NCBI GenBank assembly: GCA_903839965.1
Contig: CAIMEK010000523.1
Location: forward strand, 1 to 33,514
DNA length: 33,514 nucleotides
Source of the DNA: an uncultured Acetobacteraceae bacterium
GTDB taxonomy: Bacteria > Pseudomonadota > Alphaproteobacteria > Acetobacterales > Acetobacteraceae
Direction: 5' to 3'
Shown: piece by piece, positions 7,767 to 16,291 of the stretch
Layout: every line of letters starts with the position of its first letter
How positions within the stretch are numbered: the first letter of the stretch is position 1
The notes under the pieces: model-generated
Databases searched by the model: none
Seen by the model: the letters and a program-made list of their open reading frames with translations, nothing else
What the model was told of the DNA's origin: nothing
Translations under genes and position numbers: made by a program

Positions 7767-8396
7767 TTAGTCCAGACCGGTGCCGTCCTGGGATATCAGA
7801 CCGTCGCCGACGTGGCGACGCAGGGCGGCAGCGTAGCGGCGGGTCAGCTCCGGCATGATCGTCTCGCCCGGTGGCGGCCGGTCGAGGCCCCACACCGTGC
7901 GCGGGAAGTCAAGCGGCTGCTGGATGGCCCAGATACGTTCGTGCTTGTCGGGTGACAAGATCTCGGCCGGGTCGCCCACCGCCACCCAGCCGATCGGCAC
8001 GATTGCGTCCGGGGGCACACGGGTGCGGATGTGGACGACGCCGTTGACGCGAACCTCAGCGCGCCGACCGATGATGGCCAAGTTGAACACGGTGCTGCCA
8101 GCGGCGAGAAAGACTTCGTCCTCCACTCGGCAGCCCGTGAGGTAGGCGCGTGGGCCGACCAGGACATGGTCGCCGATCCGCACCGTGGCGCGGCGACTCG
8201 CCTTGATCACGGCGTTCTCCATCACGACACATTCGCGGCCGAACTCGATCGTGCCGTCGCCGGCGTCGAGCACCGCACCGTGGCAGATCGCGCAACCAGG
8301 GCCGATCCGTACCTCGCCGCAGAGCACGGCGGTGGGCGCCACCCAGGCGGACGGGTCAATGAGCGCCGTGTGGCCGAGGTGTTGGAAATTGGGCAT
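7767..8396 (-). CDS. Left-handed beta-helix (hexapeptide repeat) protein, gamma carbonic anhydrase-like
   Basis: 209-residue protein with hexapeptide repeats through residues 12-130 (for example TALIDPSAWVAPTAVLCGEV and VVHIRTRVPPDAIVPIGWVAVGDP), then a helical tail. It is usually annotated as a gamma carbonic anhydrase family protein. In that family the zinc histidines fall in a segment like VGHxxxLHGC; here it reads VGPRAYLTGC (about 80-89), so two metal ligands appear replaced. It is therefore unlikely to be an active carbonic anhydrase and may act on or bind another ligand. It is the first gene of the minus-strand cargo and lies 28 bases upstream of the LysR gene. Confidence 0.8.
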   Translation of the reverse strand: MPNFQHLGHTALIDPSAWVAPTAVLCGEVRIGPGCAICHGAVLDAGDGTIEFGRECVVMENAVIKASRRATVRIGDHVLVGPRAYLTGCRVEDEVFLAAGSTVFNLAIIGRRAEVRVNGVVHIRTRVPPDAIVPIGWVAVGDPAEILSPDKHERIWAIQQPLDFPRTVWGLDRPPPGETIMPELTRRYAAALRRHVGDGLISQDGTGLD

Positions 8397-8650
8397 GGGT
8401 GCACGCTACCCCATGAGGTCCATCGCCTGACAGGCTATAGGCGGCATGGAGTCAGACCGAAATCGCAAGCCCACTCGAGCTTTCGATTCTATTTCTTCCG
8501 GAGTCCTATACCCACGCCAACCAAGGGTCGCTTTGGATCGTGCGCAGACTCGCAAACCGTCCGATTTATACGCTCCTGCATCCGGGACCACGCGTCTCAG
8601 CAATTCAGACTTGCCGTTCATTTCCTGAGTCCTTCTGATCTTCAGTCGCC
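8397..8650. other. Non-coding gap between cargo and traG
   Basis: This 254-base stretch should hold the promoter for the minus-strand cargo genes and the leader of traG. It is noticeably richer in A+T than its neighbours (for example TTTCGATTCTATTTC around 8480). It contains only short open frames with no recognisable product. I see no good Shine-Dalgarno sequence in front of traG and no clear inverted repeat. It may include the right junction of the cargo insertion, but no direct or inverted repeat marks that junction convincingly. Confidence 0.45.
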
Positions 8651-10630
8651 ATGAATGCGACCAAGATCCTCTGGGGCCAGGTGCTCCTCGTCAGTGCCGT
8701 CGTGCTCGCCTTCATCTGGGCGGCGACGGAATGGACCGCGTGGAAGCTCGGCTTCCAACCTCAGCTCGGCCACCCCTGGTTTGAGCTTTTTGGTTGGCCC
8801 GTCTATCAGCCCCCGGCTTTCTTCTGGTGGTGGTTCGCCTACGACGCCTATGCGCGTGATGTCTTCGTCGAGGGCGCCTACATCGCCGCATCCGGCGGAA
8901 TCGCCGCCGTCGTCGTGGCTGTCGCCATGTCGGTCTGGCGAGCGCGCGAGGCGAAGCGGGTCACGACCTATGGGTCCGCGCGATGGGCCGAGACGCGTGA
9001 AGTGCGCCAAACCGGCCTGCTCGGTGACAATGGCGTGCTTCTCGGCCGATGGGGCGGCGATTACCTCCGCCACGATGGCCCCGAGCATGTGCTGTGTTTC
9101 GCCCCGACCCGGAGTGGTAAGGGCGTTGGGCTGGTGGTGCCCACCCTGCTGACTTGGCCGGGCTCGGCGATCGTCCACGACATCAAGGGCGAGAACTGGA
9201 CTCTGACAGCCGGATGGCGGGCGCGGTTCGGCCGCGTCCTGCTGTTCGACCCGACCAATGCGCAGAGCGCCGCGTACAACCCGTTGCTCGAGGTGCGCCG
9301 TGGCGAATGGGAGGTACGCGACGTCCAGAACATCGCCGACGTGCTGGTCGACCCGGAAGGTGCGCTTGAGAAAAGGAGCCATTGGGAGAAGACCAGCCAT
9401 TCGCTCCTGGTCGGTACGATCCTGCACGTCCTCTACGCCGAGCGAGACAAGACGCTCGCCGGCCTCGCCAACTTCCTCTCCGATCCCAAGCGGCCGATCG
9501 AGACCACGTTGCGCGCGATGATGACCACGCCGCATCTGGGTGAGCGCGGCGTGCATCCCGTCGTCGCCAGCGCCGCACGTGAGCTTCTGAACAAGAGCGA
9601 AAACGAGCGTTCTGGCGTGCTGTCGACGGCGATGTCGTTCCTCGGTCTCTATCGTGATCCGGTGGTGGCGAGGGTGACGCGGCAATGCGATTGGCGCATC
9701 CGCGATCTCGTCGAGAACGCACAACCGGCGACCCTCTATCTCGTCGTGCCGCCGTCCGACATTAGTCGCACCAAGCCGCTCATACGCCTGATCCTGAACC
9801 AGATCGGCCGGCGGTTGACGGAGGAGCTGGAGTCGAAGCGCCGACGTCATCGCCTGCTGCTGATGCTCGACGAGTTCCCAGCACTCGGCAGATTGGACTT
9901 CTTCGAGAGCGCCTTGGCCTTCATGGCCGGTTACGGCTTGAAGAGCTTTCTGATCGCCCAGAGCCTGAATCAAATCGAGAAGGCCTACGGCCAGAACAAC
10001 TCGATCCTCGACAACTGCCATGTGCGGGTGAGTTTCGCCACCAACGATGAGCGAACGGCAAAGCGTGTATCGGATTCGCTCGGCACGGCGACGGAAATTC
10101 GCGACGCCAAAAACTATGCCGGCCATCGCCTGAGCCCGTGGCTTGGACACCTGATGGTTTCCCGCCAGGAGACCGCTCGCCCTCTGCTGACGCCCGGCGA
10201 GGTGATGCAGCTTTCGCCCGACGACGAGCTGGTGCTCGTTTCAGGCTGTCATCCGATCCGCGCCAAGAAAGCGCGTTATTACGAAGACCCGCAATTGCAG
10301 GCGCGGATCCTGCCGCCGCCCAAGCAGAACGCCGCAGTTCCGATCCCCGGCTCCGCCAATGCGTCGATGACCCAAGACGCGGGCGACTGGCAGGAATCGA
10401 TCGTTGCTCCGGCCTCTACTGACGATCCGGACAATGCCGGCATTCGGCGAGAACCGGAACTTCCCGAGCACGAAGAGATCGTGCCCGAACCACGCACGCC
10501 GGCACAGGAGTTTGAATTGGCGGAAGACGAACCGGATGACGACGCCCAGCGTCTCCAAATCCTGCGACGCAACGTCCGAACCATCGCGCGCCAGGTGACG
10601 CTCGATCCTGCCGACGACATGGGGCTCTGA
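8651..10630 (+). CDS. traG: TraG/VirD4 type IV coupling protein
   Basis: 659-residue coupling ATPase that links the relaxase-DNA complex to the Trb channel at the inner membrane. Two N-terminal membrane segments (about 8-26 and 79-96) are followed by Walker A PTRSGKG (152-158) and Walker B LLLMLDEFPALG (near 407). The C-terminal tail from about 560 is acidic and Pro-rich, as in many TraG proteins. The start MNATKILWGQ matches the family N-terminus, although no clear ribosome-binding site precedes it. It is transcribed with the CopG-like gene 6 bases downstream. Confidence 0.95.
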   Translation: MNATKILWGQVLLVSAVVLAFIWAATEWTAWKLGFQPQLGHPWFELFGWPVYQPPAFFWWWFAYDAYARDVFVEGAYIAASGGIAAVVVAVAMSVWRAREAKRVTTYGSARWAETREVRQTGLLGDNGVLLGRWGGDYLRHDGPEHVLCFAPTRSGKGVGLVVPTLLTWPGSAIVHDIKGENWTLTAGWRARFGRVLLFDPTNAQSAAYNPLLEVRRGEWEVRDVQNIADVLVDPEGALEKRSHWEKTSHSLLVGTILHVLYAERDKTLAGLANFLSDPKRPIETTLRAMMTTPHLGERGVHPVVASAARELLNKSENERSGVLSTAMSFLGLYRDPVVARVTRQCDWRIRDLVENAQPATLYLVVPPSDISRTKPLIRLILNQIGRRLTEELESKRRRHRLLLMLDEFPALGRLDFFESALAFMAGYGLKSFLIAQSLNQIEKAYGQNNSILDNCHVRVSFATNDERTAKRVSDSLGTATEIRDAKNYAGHRLSPWLGHLMVSRQETARPLLTPGEVMQLSPDDELVLVSGCHPIRAKKARYYEDPQLQARILPPPKQNAAVPIPGSANASMTQDAGDWQESIVAPASTDDPDNAGIRREPELPEHEEIVPEPRTPAQEFELAEDEPDDDAQRLQILRRNVRTIARQVTLDPADDMGL

Positions 10631-10636
10631 AGCGGG

Positions 10637-11077
10637 ATGCGCACCAAGCACACCTTCCGCCTGCCGCCGGATCTCGCCGGCAAGCTCGCCAATTACGCCG
10701 CCAGGAAGCATGTGCCGCAGGCGCTCGTGGTGGAGACGGCGCTGGCCTCGCATCTGTCGCCCGACGGCGCCGACCGGCTCGAGGCCGCCCTGGCCCGACG
10801 GCTCGATCGCATGACGCGGCAACTCGATCGGTTCGAACGGCATGTCACGATCTCGAACGAGGCGCTGGCACTGTTCGTCCGGTTCTGGCTGACCAGCACG
10901 CCGCCACTTCCGGATACCGCCCAAGCGGCGGCCCAGGCGAAGGGTAAGGAACGCTATGACGGTTTCGTCGAAGCCTTGGGCCGACGACTCGCGCGAGGTC
11001 GGTCGCTCGCCGACGAGATCGTGTCCGACATAGACGCTGCCCAGTCGACCGAGGCCCGGGAAAGTCAGACGTCATAA
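10637..11077 (+). CDS. CopG-like ribbon-helix-helix protein of the transfer region
   Basis: 146-residue protein whose first 45 residues (KHTFRLPPDLAGKLANYAAR, then a second helix VPQALVVETALASHL) fit a CopG/Arc ribbon-helix-helix DNA-binding domain. A helical segment with repeated RLDRMTRQLDRFERH follows, probably a coiled-coil oligomerisation region. Genes of this type sit between traG and trbB in many Trb-type ICEs. It could repress the transfer operon or act as an accessory protein at oriT. Fold and context are reasonably clear; the target is not. Confidence 0.85.
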   Translation: MRTKHTFRLPPDLAGKLANYAARKHVPQALVVETALASHLSPDGADRLEAALARRLDRMTRQLDRFERHVTISNEALALFVRFWLTSTPPLPDTAQAAAQAKGKERYDGFVEALGRRLARGRSLADEIVSDIDAAQSTEARESQTS

Positions 11078-11219
11078 GGATCGACATTGCCGATCGCATG
11101 TCTTTCTACGCCACGGCCCTACGATCCCATCAGCCTTGTTGCGCGTGCCCGTTTCCGGCTCTTTCTAATCAACCCTGCTGATCCATCCGCCTCGACGAGG
11201 CGAGTTTGCGGGGTTCGAT
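11078..11219 (+). promoter_or_regulatory. Upstream region of the trb operon with two short inverted repeats
   Basis: The only sizeable gap between traG and the end of the trb operon. A perfect inverted repeat CGCCTC-GAC-GAGGCG lies at 11188-11202, just before the trbB start, and GATCG/CGATC arms flank ACATTGC near 11081-11099. Either could be an operator, perhaps for the CopG-like protein encoded immediately upstream. TCTAAT near 11165 resembles a -10 box but has no well-placed -35. This is position and symmetry evidence only. Confidence 0.35.
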
Positions 11220-12185
11220 GTGACGACGCTCTCCTTCCGATCCGAAGCCTTTGCCCGTGGCGCGCGCATGCTGCGCACCGCGCTCGGACCAGCGATCGCC
11301 GGCTATCTCGAAGACCCCAGCATCGTCGAGGTGATGCTCAATCCCGACGGCCGCCTGTGGATCGACCGGCTATCAGGCGGGCTTGAGGACACCGGCTGCC
11401 GGGTCACGCCGGCTGATGCCGAGCGGATCGTCCGGCTTGTCGCCCATCATGTCGGCGTCGAGGTTCATGCCGGCTCACCGCGTGTCTCCGCCGAGCTGCC
11501 GGAAAGCGGGGAACGGTTTGAGGGCCTGGTCCCGCCCGTCGTCGCCGCGCCGTGTTTCGCCATACGCCGCCCGGCCGTCGCGGTCTTCACCCTCGGCGAC
11601 TATGTCGACGCCGGTATCATGTCCGGCGCGCAGGCCGAACTGCTGCGGATAGCGGTCCGAGAACGGAAAAACATCCTTGTCGCCGGAGGCACCTCGACCG
11701 GCAAGACCACGCTGGTCAACGCGCTCCTCGCCGAAGTCGCCAAGACCGGAGACCGGGTGGTGCTGATCGAGGATACCCGCGAGCTGCAATGCACAGCACC
11801 CAACCTGGTGGCCCTGCGCACCAAGGACGGGGTGGCCTCACTGTCCGATCTCGTCCGTTCATCGCTACGGCTGCGGCCCGACCGCATCCCGATCGGCGAG
11901 GTGCGTGGCGCCGAGGCGCTCGATCTCTTGAAGGCCTGGGGCACCGGCCATCCCGGTGGCGTCGGCACGCTGCACGCCGGTTCCGCCATCGGTGCGCTGC
12001 GCCGCTTAGAGCAGCTTATCCAGGAAGCGGTCGTCACCGTCCCTCGCGCCCTGATTGCCGAGACCATCGACCTCATCGCCGTGCTCACCGGCCGCGGTTC
12101 GGCGCGACGGCTCTCGGAACTCGCCCGCGTCGACGGGCTTGGGCCCGGCGGCGACTACGTCCTCACCCAAGCAGGAGAACAATGA
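11220..12185 (+). CDS. trbB: TrbB/VirB11 traffic ATPase
   Basis: 321-residue VirB11-type ATPase, a cytoplasmic hexamer that powers pilus assembly and DNA transfer. It shows Walker [10 protein letters not shown] (156-164), an Asp/Glu-box stretch [10 protein letters not shown], and a His box [15 protein letters not shown]. It starts at GTG 11220: the overlapping ATG at 11218 is in another frame and meets a stop at once. The stop at 12183-12185 overlaps the trbC start. First gene of the trb operon. Confidence 0.96.
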   Translation: MTTLSFRSEAFARGARMLRTALGPAIAGYLEDPSIVEVMLNPDGRLWIDRLSGGLEDTGCRVTPADAERIVRLVAHHVGVEVHAGSPRVSAELPESGERFEGLVPPVVAAPCFAIRRPAVAVFTLGDYVDAGIMSGAQAELLRIAVRERKNILVAGGTSTGKTTLVNALLAEVAKTGDRVVLIEDTRELQCTAPNLVALRTKDGVASLSDLVRSSLRLRPDRIPIGEVRGAEALDLLKAWGTGHPGGVGTLHAGSAIGALRRLEQLIQEAVVTVPRALIAETIDLIAVLTGRGSARRLSELARVDGLGPGGDYVLTQAGEQ

Positions 12186-12508
12186 TGCTCATCCACGGCA
12201 TCCGCCAGCGTCTCGCAACGGCCTGCGCCGTCATCCTTTTCGCCGCACTCACCGCGCCAGCCTATGCCGCCGGCACCAACATGCCCTGGGAGCAGCCGCT
12301 GACACAGATCCTGGATTCGATCCAGGGTCCGGTCGCCAAGGTCATTTCGGTGATCGTGATCATCATGACCGGCCTGACGCTGGCCTTCGGTGAGAGTTCG
12401 GGCGGGTTTCGAAAGCTTATTCAGATCGTCTTCGGCCTGTCGATCGCCTTCGCCGCCAGCTCGTTCTTCCTGTCCTTCTTCCAGTTCGGCGGCGGGGCGC
12501 TGGTCTGA
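12182..12508 (+). CDS. trbC: TrbC/VirB2 prepilin
   Basis: 108-residue pilin precursor. A long signal peptide (TACAVILFAALTAPAYA, residues 15-31) is followed by two hydrophobic helices (VAKVISVIVIIMTGLTLAF and IVFGLSIAFAASSFFLSFF), the standard VirB2/TrbC layout. It should be trimmed and cyclised by the TraF peptidase at 1423. The start is one of two adjacent ATGs (12182 or 12185); AGGAG at 12173-12177 suits the second slightly better, while the first overlaps the trbB stop. Confidence 0.93.
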   Translation: MMLIHGIRQRLATACAVILFAALTAPAYAAGTNMPWEQPLTQILDSIQGPVAKVISVIVIIMTGLTLAFGESSGGFRKLIQIVFGLSIAFAASSFFLSFFQFGGGALV

Positions 12509-12777
12509 TGGCGCATGAAGAGCCTGTCCCCGGCTTCTATGCACCGGTCCATCGCGCCCTGACCGAGCCGATCCTGCTCGGCGGCGCGCCGCGGGCGGTG
12601 GCGATCGTCAACGGCACGCTCGCCGCCGCCGTCGGGCTGGGCCTTCGCCTCTGGATCGTTGGCGCGGCCATCTGGCTGATCGGCCATCTGGCGGCGGTCT
12701 GGGCCGCTAAGCGCGATCCCGCCTTCGTCGAAGTCGTGCGCCGGCATCTGCGCTACCCGCAACACCTGGTGGCGTGA
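12508..12777 (+). CDS. trbD: TrbD/VirB3 inner-membrane channel protein
   Basis: 89-residue protein with the VirB3-type opening PGFYAPVHRALTEPILLGG and two hydrophobic segments (about 29-42 and 46-63). VirB3 proteins form part of the inner-membrane complex and contact the TrbE ATPase. The start overlaps the last base of the trbC stop, so the genes are translationally coupled, and trbE follows after 10 bases. Confidence 0.93.
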   Translation: MAHEEPVPGFYAPVHRALTEPILLGGAPRAVAIVNGTLAAAVGLGLRLWIVGAAIWLIGHLAAVWAAKRDPAFVEVVRRHLRYPQHLVA

Positions 12778-12787
12778 GGGCTCGCCG

Positions 12788-15223
12788 ATGATGAATCTCG
12801 CCGAGTACCGCCGCCGCAATCAAAGCCTCGCCGACTTCCTGCCTTGGGCCGCGCTGGTCGAGAAGGGCGTCATCCTCAACAAGGACGGCTCCTTCCAGCG
12901 CACCGCCCGCTTCCGCGGTCCCGACTTGGATTCGGCGACGCCCGCCGAACTCGTCGCGATTACCGGGCGCCTCAACAACGCGCTGCGTCGCTTGGGCTCC
13001 GGCTGGGCGATCTTCATCGAGGCCCAGCGCCAGCCCGCGAACCGCTATCCCGAGAGCGTTTTTCCCGACGCTGCCTCCAGTCTCGTAGATGCCGAACGCC
13101 GGGCGCAGTTTGAGGAGGAAGGCGCGCATTTCGAGAGCCGGTACTTCCTTACCCTGGTCTGGCTGCCGCCGGCCGACGACGCCGTCCGCGCGGAGGCCTG
13201 GCTTTATGAGGGGCGCACGCGGGAGGGCGCCGACTGGCGCGCCACGCTGACCGGCTTCATCGACCGCACCGATCGGGTGCTGGCGCTGATCGAGGGCTTC
13301 ATGCCCGAATCCTCCTGGCTCGATGATCCGGAGACGCTCACCTACCTTCACTCCTGCGTCTCGACCCGCCGCCAACGCGTGCGCGTGCCCGAGACGCCGA
13401 TTCACCTCGACGCCATCCTGGTCGATGAGGACCTGACCGGTGGCCTCGAGCCGCGTCTCGGCCGCGCCCATCTGCGCACGCTCACCATCATGGGATTCCC
13501 GTCGCAGACCTGGCCGGGTTTGCTTGACGACCTCAACCGGCTCGCCTTTCCCTATCGCTGGTCGACCCGCGCGATCTGCCTCGACAAGACCGACGCGGCC
13601 AAGGTGCTCGGCCGCATCCGCCGCCAATGGTTCGCCAAGCGCAAATCGATCATGGCGATCCTGAAGGAGGTCATGACCAACGAGGCGTCGGTGCTGATGG
13701 ACAGCGACGCCGCCAACAAGGCGCTCGACGCCGATGCGGCGCTGCAGGAACTCGGCTCCGACCTCGTCGGCCAGGCCTATGTCACCGCCACGGTCACGGT
13801 CTGGGACGAGGATCCCCGCATGGCCGACGATCGCCTGCGTCTGGTCGAGAAGACCATCCAGGGTCGTGACTTCACCTGCATGCGCGAGACGGTGAACGCC
13901 ATCGAGGCGTGGCTCGGAAGCTTGCCGGGCCACGTCTACGCCAATGTCCGCCAGCCGCCGATCTCGACCCTCAATCTCGCCCACATGATGCCGTTCTCGA
14001 CGGTCTGGGCCGGGCCGGAACGGGATGAGCATTTCCATGCGCCGCCGCTGTTCTTCGCGCGGACGGAAGGTTCGACGCCGTTCCGGTTTTCGCTGCATGT
14101 CGGCGATGTCGGCCACACGCTGATCGTGGGTCCGACCGGCGCGGGCAAGAGCGTGCTGCTGGCGCTGATGGCGTTGCAGTTCCGCCGCTATGCGGGCGCG
14201 CAGGTGTTCGCCTTCGACTTCGGCGGTTCGATCCGCGCGGCCACGCTCGCCATGGGCGGCGACTGGCACGATCTCGGCGGCGCGCTTGGCGACGACTCGG
14301 CCGAACCGGTGGCCCTGCAGCCGCTCGCCCACATCGACGAAGCCGGCGAACGCGCCTGGTCGGCCGAATGGATCGCGGCGCTGCTCGGCCGCGAGGCCGT
14401 GACCATCACCCCGGAACTGAAGGAGCATCTATGGTCCGCACTGACCTCGCTCGCCTCGGCCCCGATCGCCGAACGGACGATCACCGGCCTGTCGGTTCTC
14501 TTGCAGTCGAATGCGCTGAAGCAGGCCTTGAAGCCCTATACCGTAGGCGGTCCCTGGGGACGATTGCTCGATGCCGAGACGGAGCGGCTTGGCGACGCCG
14601 AAATCCAGGCCTTCGAGACCGAGGGCCTGATCGGCGCGGGCGCCGCGCCGGCCGTCCTCTCCTATCTCTTTCACCGTATCGAGGACCGGTTCGATGGGCG
14701 CCCCACGCTGCTCATCATCGACGAGGGCTGGCTCGCGCTCGACGATCACGGCTTCGCCGGCCAGCTCCGCGAGTGGCTGAAGACGCTCCGGAAGAAGAAC
14801 GCCTCCGTCATCTTCGCCACCCAGTCGCTCGCCGACATCGACGGCAGCGCGATCGCGCCAGCCATCATCGAGAGCTGCCCGACGCGGCTCTTCCTGCCCA
14901 ACGAGCGCGCGCTCGAACCACAGATCGCCACCATCTATCGCCGCTTCGGCCTGAACGACCGGCAGATCGAGATCCTCAGCCGCGCGACGCCGAAGCGTGA
15001 CTATTACTGCCAGTCGCGCCGCGGTAACCGCCTGTTCGAGCTGGGATTGAGCGAGGTCGCGCTCGCCTTCATCGCGGCTTCGTCCAAGACCGACCAGACC
15101 GCCATCGCAGAGACGATCGCCGTCCACGGTCGCGACGGATTCGCCGCCGCATGGCTTCGCGGCAAGGGCCTCGATTGGGCGGCGGACATGCTCGTCAACC
15201 GCAGCCAGGAGGTTTCCCCATGA
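12788..15223 (+). CDS. trbE: TrbE/VirB4 secretion ATPase
   Basis: 811-residue VirB4-type ATPase that drives substrate and pilin movement at the inner membrane. Walker A GPTGAGKS is near residue 448 and Walker B LLIIDEGWLAL near 643. The N-terminal domain opens NLAEYRRRNQSLADFLPW, typical of TrbE. Two tandem ATGs exist (12788, 12791), with GAGGG upstream at the correct distance. The end overlaps the trbJ start by 4 bases. Confidence 0.96.
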   Translation: MMNLAEYRRRNQSLADFLPWAALVEKGVILNKDGSFQRTARFRGPDLDSATPAELVAITGRLNNALRRLGSGWAIFIEAQRQPANRYPESVFPDAASSLVDAERRAQFEEEGAHFESRYFLTLVWLPPADDAVRAEAWLYEGRTREGADWRATLTGFIDRTDRVLALIEGFMPESSWLDDPETLTYLHSCVSTRRQRVRVPETPIHLDAILVDEDLTGGLEPRLGRAHLRTLTIMGFPSQTWPGLLDDLNRLAFPYRWSTRAICLDKTDAAKVLGRIRRQWFAKRKSIMAILKEVMTNEASVLMDSDAANKALDADAALQELGSDLVGQAYVTATVTVWDEDPRMADDRLRLVEKTIQGRDFTCMRETVNAIEAWLGSLPGHVYANVRQPPISTLNLAHMMPFSTVWAGPERDEHFHAPPLFFARTEGSTPFRFSLHVGDVGHTLIVGPTGAGKSVLLALMALQFRRYAGAQVFAFDFGGSIRAATLAMGGDWHDLGGALGDDSAEPVALQPLAHIDEAGERAWSAEWIAALLGREAVTITPELKEHLWSALTSLASAPIAERTITGLSVLLQSNALKQALKPYTVGGPWGRLLDAETERLGDAEIQAFETEGLIGAGAAPAVLSYLFHRIEDRFDGRPTLLIIDEGWLALDDHGFAGQLREWLKTLRKKNASVIFATQSLADIDGSAIAPAIIESCPTRLFLPNERALEPQIATIYRRFGLNDRQIEILSRATPKRDYYCQSRRGNRLFELGLSEVALAFIAASSKTDQTAIAETIAVHGRDGFAAAWLRGKGLDWAADMLVNRSQEVSP

Positions 15224-15963
15224 CCCATCGTCGCCTACGCACGGCGTTTACCGTCGGCGTCGCCGCCCTCACGCTGGCCACCGCCAGCGTCCCCGCGCAC
15301 GCGCAATGGATCGTCTTCGACCCGACCAATTTCACGCAGAACGTGCTGACAGCGGCGCGCGAGCTGCAGCAGGTCAACAACGAGATCCAAAGCCTGGAGA
15401 ACCAGGCGACCTCGCTCATCAACCAGGCCAAGAACCTGGCGAGCCTGCCGTATTCCTCGCTGGCCCAGCTCGAGCAGTCGATCACCCAGACCCAGCAGCT
15501 CCTCGCTCAGGCGCAGCGGATCGCCTATGACGTCACCACCATCGACCAGGCGTTCACGCGGACGTATCCGCAGGCCTATTCGAGTGCGACCTCGTCTCAA
15601 CAGCTCGTCGCCGATGCGCAGACCCGCTGGCAGAACTCGCTCGCCGGGTTCCAGGACGCCATGCGCGTCCAGGCAGGCGTGGTGCAGAATCTCGACAGCA
15701 CCCGCACCCAGATCGACGCGCTGGTCTCATCCAGCCAATCCGCGACCGGCGCGCTTCAGGCCGCCCAGTCCGGCAACCAGCTTGTCGCGCTCCAGACCAA
15801 ACAACTCGCGGACCTCACCGCCGTCATGGCGGCGATCGCCCGCGCCCAGAGCCTGGAAGGCGCGCGCAATGTCGAGAGCCAGGAGCAAGCGCAACAGCAG
15901 CTCTCCCGCTTCCTCAACTACGGTCAGGGCTACCAGCCCCAGACCGTGCAGATGTTCCACTGA
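15220..15963 (+). CDS. trbJ: TrbJ/VirB5-like mating pair protein
   Basis: 247-residue periplasmic protein with a signal peptide (ALTLATASVPAHA, cleavage near residue 27) and a long Gln/Ala-rich helical body, as expected for TrbJ/VirB5, the minor pilus-tip component. AGGAGG at 15207-15212 precedes ATG 15220. The ATG overlaps the trbE stop. The next gene begins at the last base of this stop codon. Confidence 0.93.
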   Translation: MTHRRLRTAFTVGVAALTLATASVPAHAQWIVFDPTNFTQNVLTAARELQQVNNEIQSLENQATSLINQAKNLASLPYSSLAQLEQSITQTQQLLAQAQRIAYDVTTIDQAFTRTYPQAYSSATSSQQLVADAQTRWQNSLAGFQDAMRVQAGVVQNLDSTRTQIDALVSSSQSATGALQAAQSGNQLVALQTKQLADLTAVMAAIARAQSLEGARNVESQEQAQQQLSRFLNYGQGYQPQTVQMFH

Positions 15964-16286
15964 TGCGCGGTAGGTTGCTCAATATCGCTGCGATCGGTCG
16001 CGCCGCCGGGTTCGTCGCGGTCGCGGCGGCGATCGTCGCGACCGCCATTCACTTCCGGCACGACGACACGGGCGCGGATGCGTCCCTGCGCAACCCTTCG
16101 ATCCACAATGATCCGCTCGCGCGTGAGCTGGCGCGCTGCCAGGTGATTGGCATGGCCGCGAAGGATGACGCAGCCTGCGAAGCCGCCTGGGCCGAGAACC
16201 GGCGACGGTTCTTCACCTACCGCAAACCAACGGAGACCTCGCAGGCGCCCGCGCCGTCCTCGACCACACCGACCAAGGGCAGGTAG
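15963..16286 (+). CDS. trbK: Putative entry exclusion protein TrbK-alt
   Basis: 107-residue protein with one N-terminal membrane segment (AAGFVAVAAAIVATAI) and the motif LARCQVIGMAAKDDAACEAAWAENRRRFF, which I recognise from the TrbK-alt family encoded between trbJ and trbL. Such proteins are thought to block redundant transfer into cells already holding the element. It lacks the lipobox of RP4 TrbK. Pro/Ser/Thr-rich C-terminus. Function is by family and position. Confidence 0.85.
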   Translation: MRGRLLNIAAIGRAAGFVAVAAAIVATAIHFRHDDTGADASLRNPSIHNDPLARELARCQVIGMAAKDDAACEAAWAENRRRFFTYRKPTETSQAPAPSSTTPTKGR

Positions 16287-16291
16287 GCGAC

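Noticed and set aside
8446-8628. 60-codon frame between cargo and traG
   Set aside because: No ribosome-binding site, no recognisable motif and composition unlike neighbours. Probably chance.
12707-14428. 573-codon minus-strand frame inside trbE
   Set aside because: A shadow frame in GC-rich DNA. TrbE on the plus strand is complete with all motifs.
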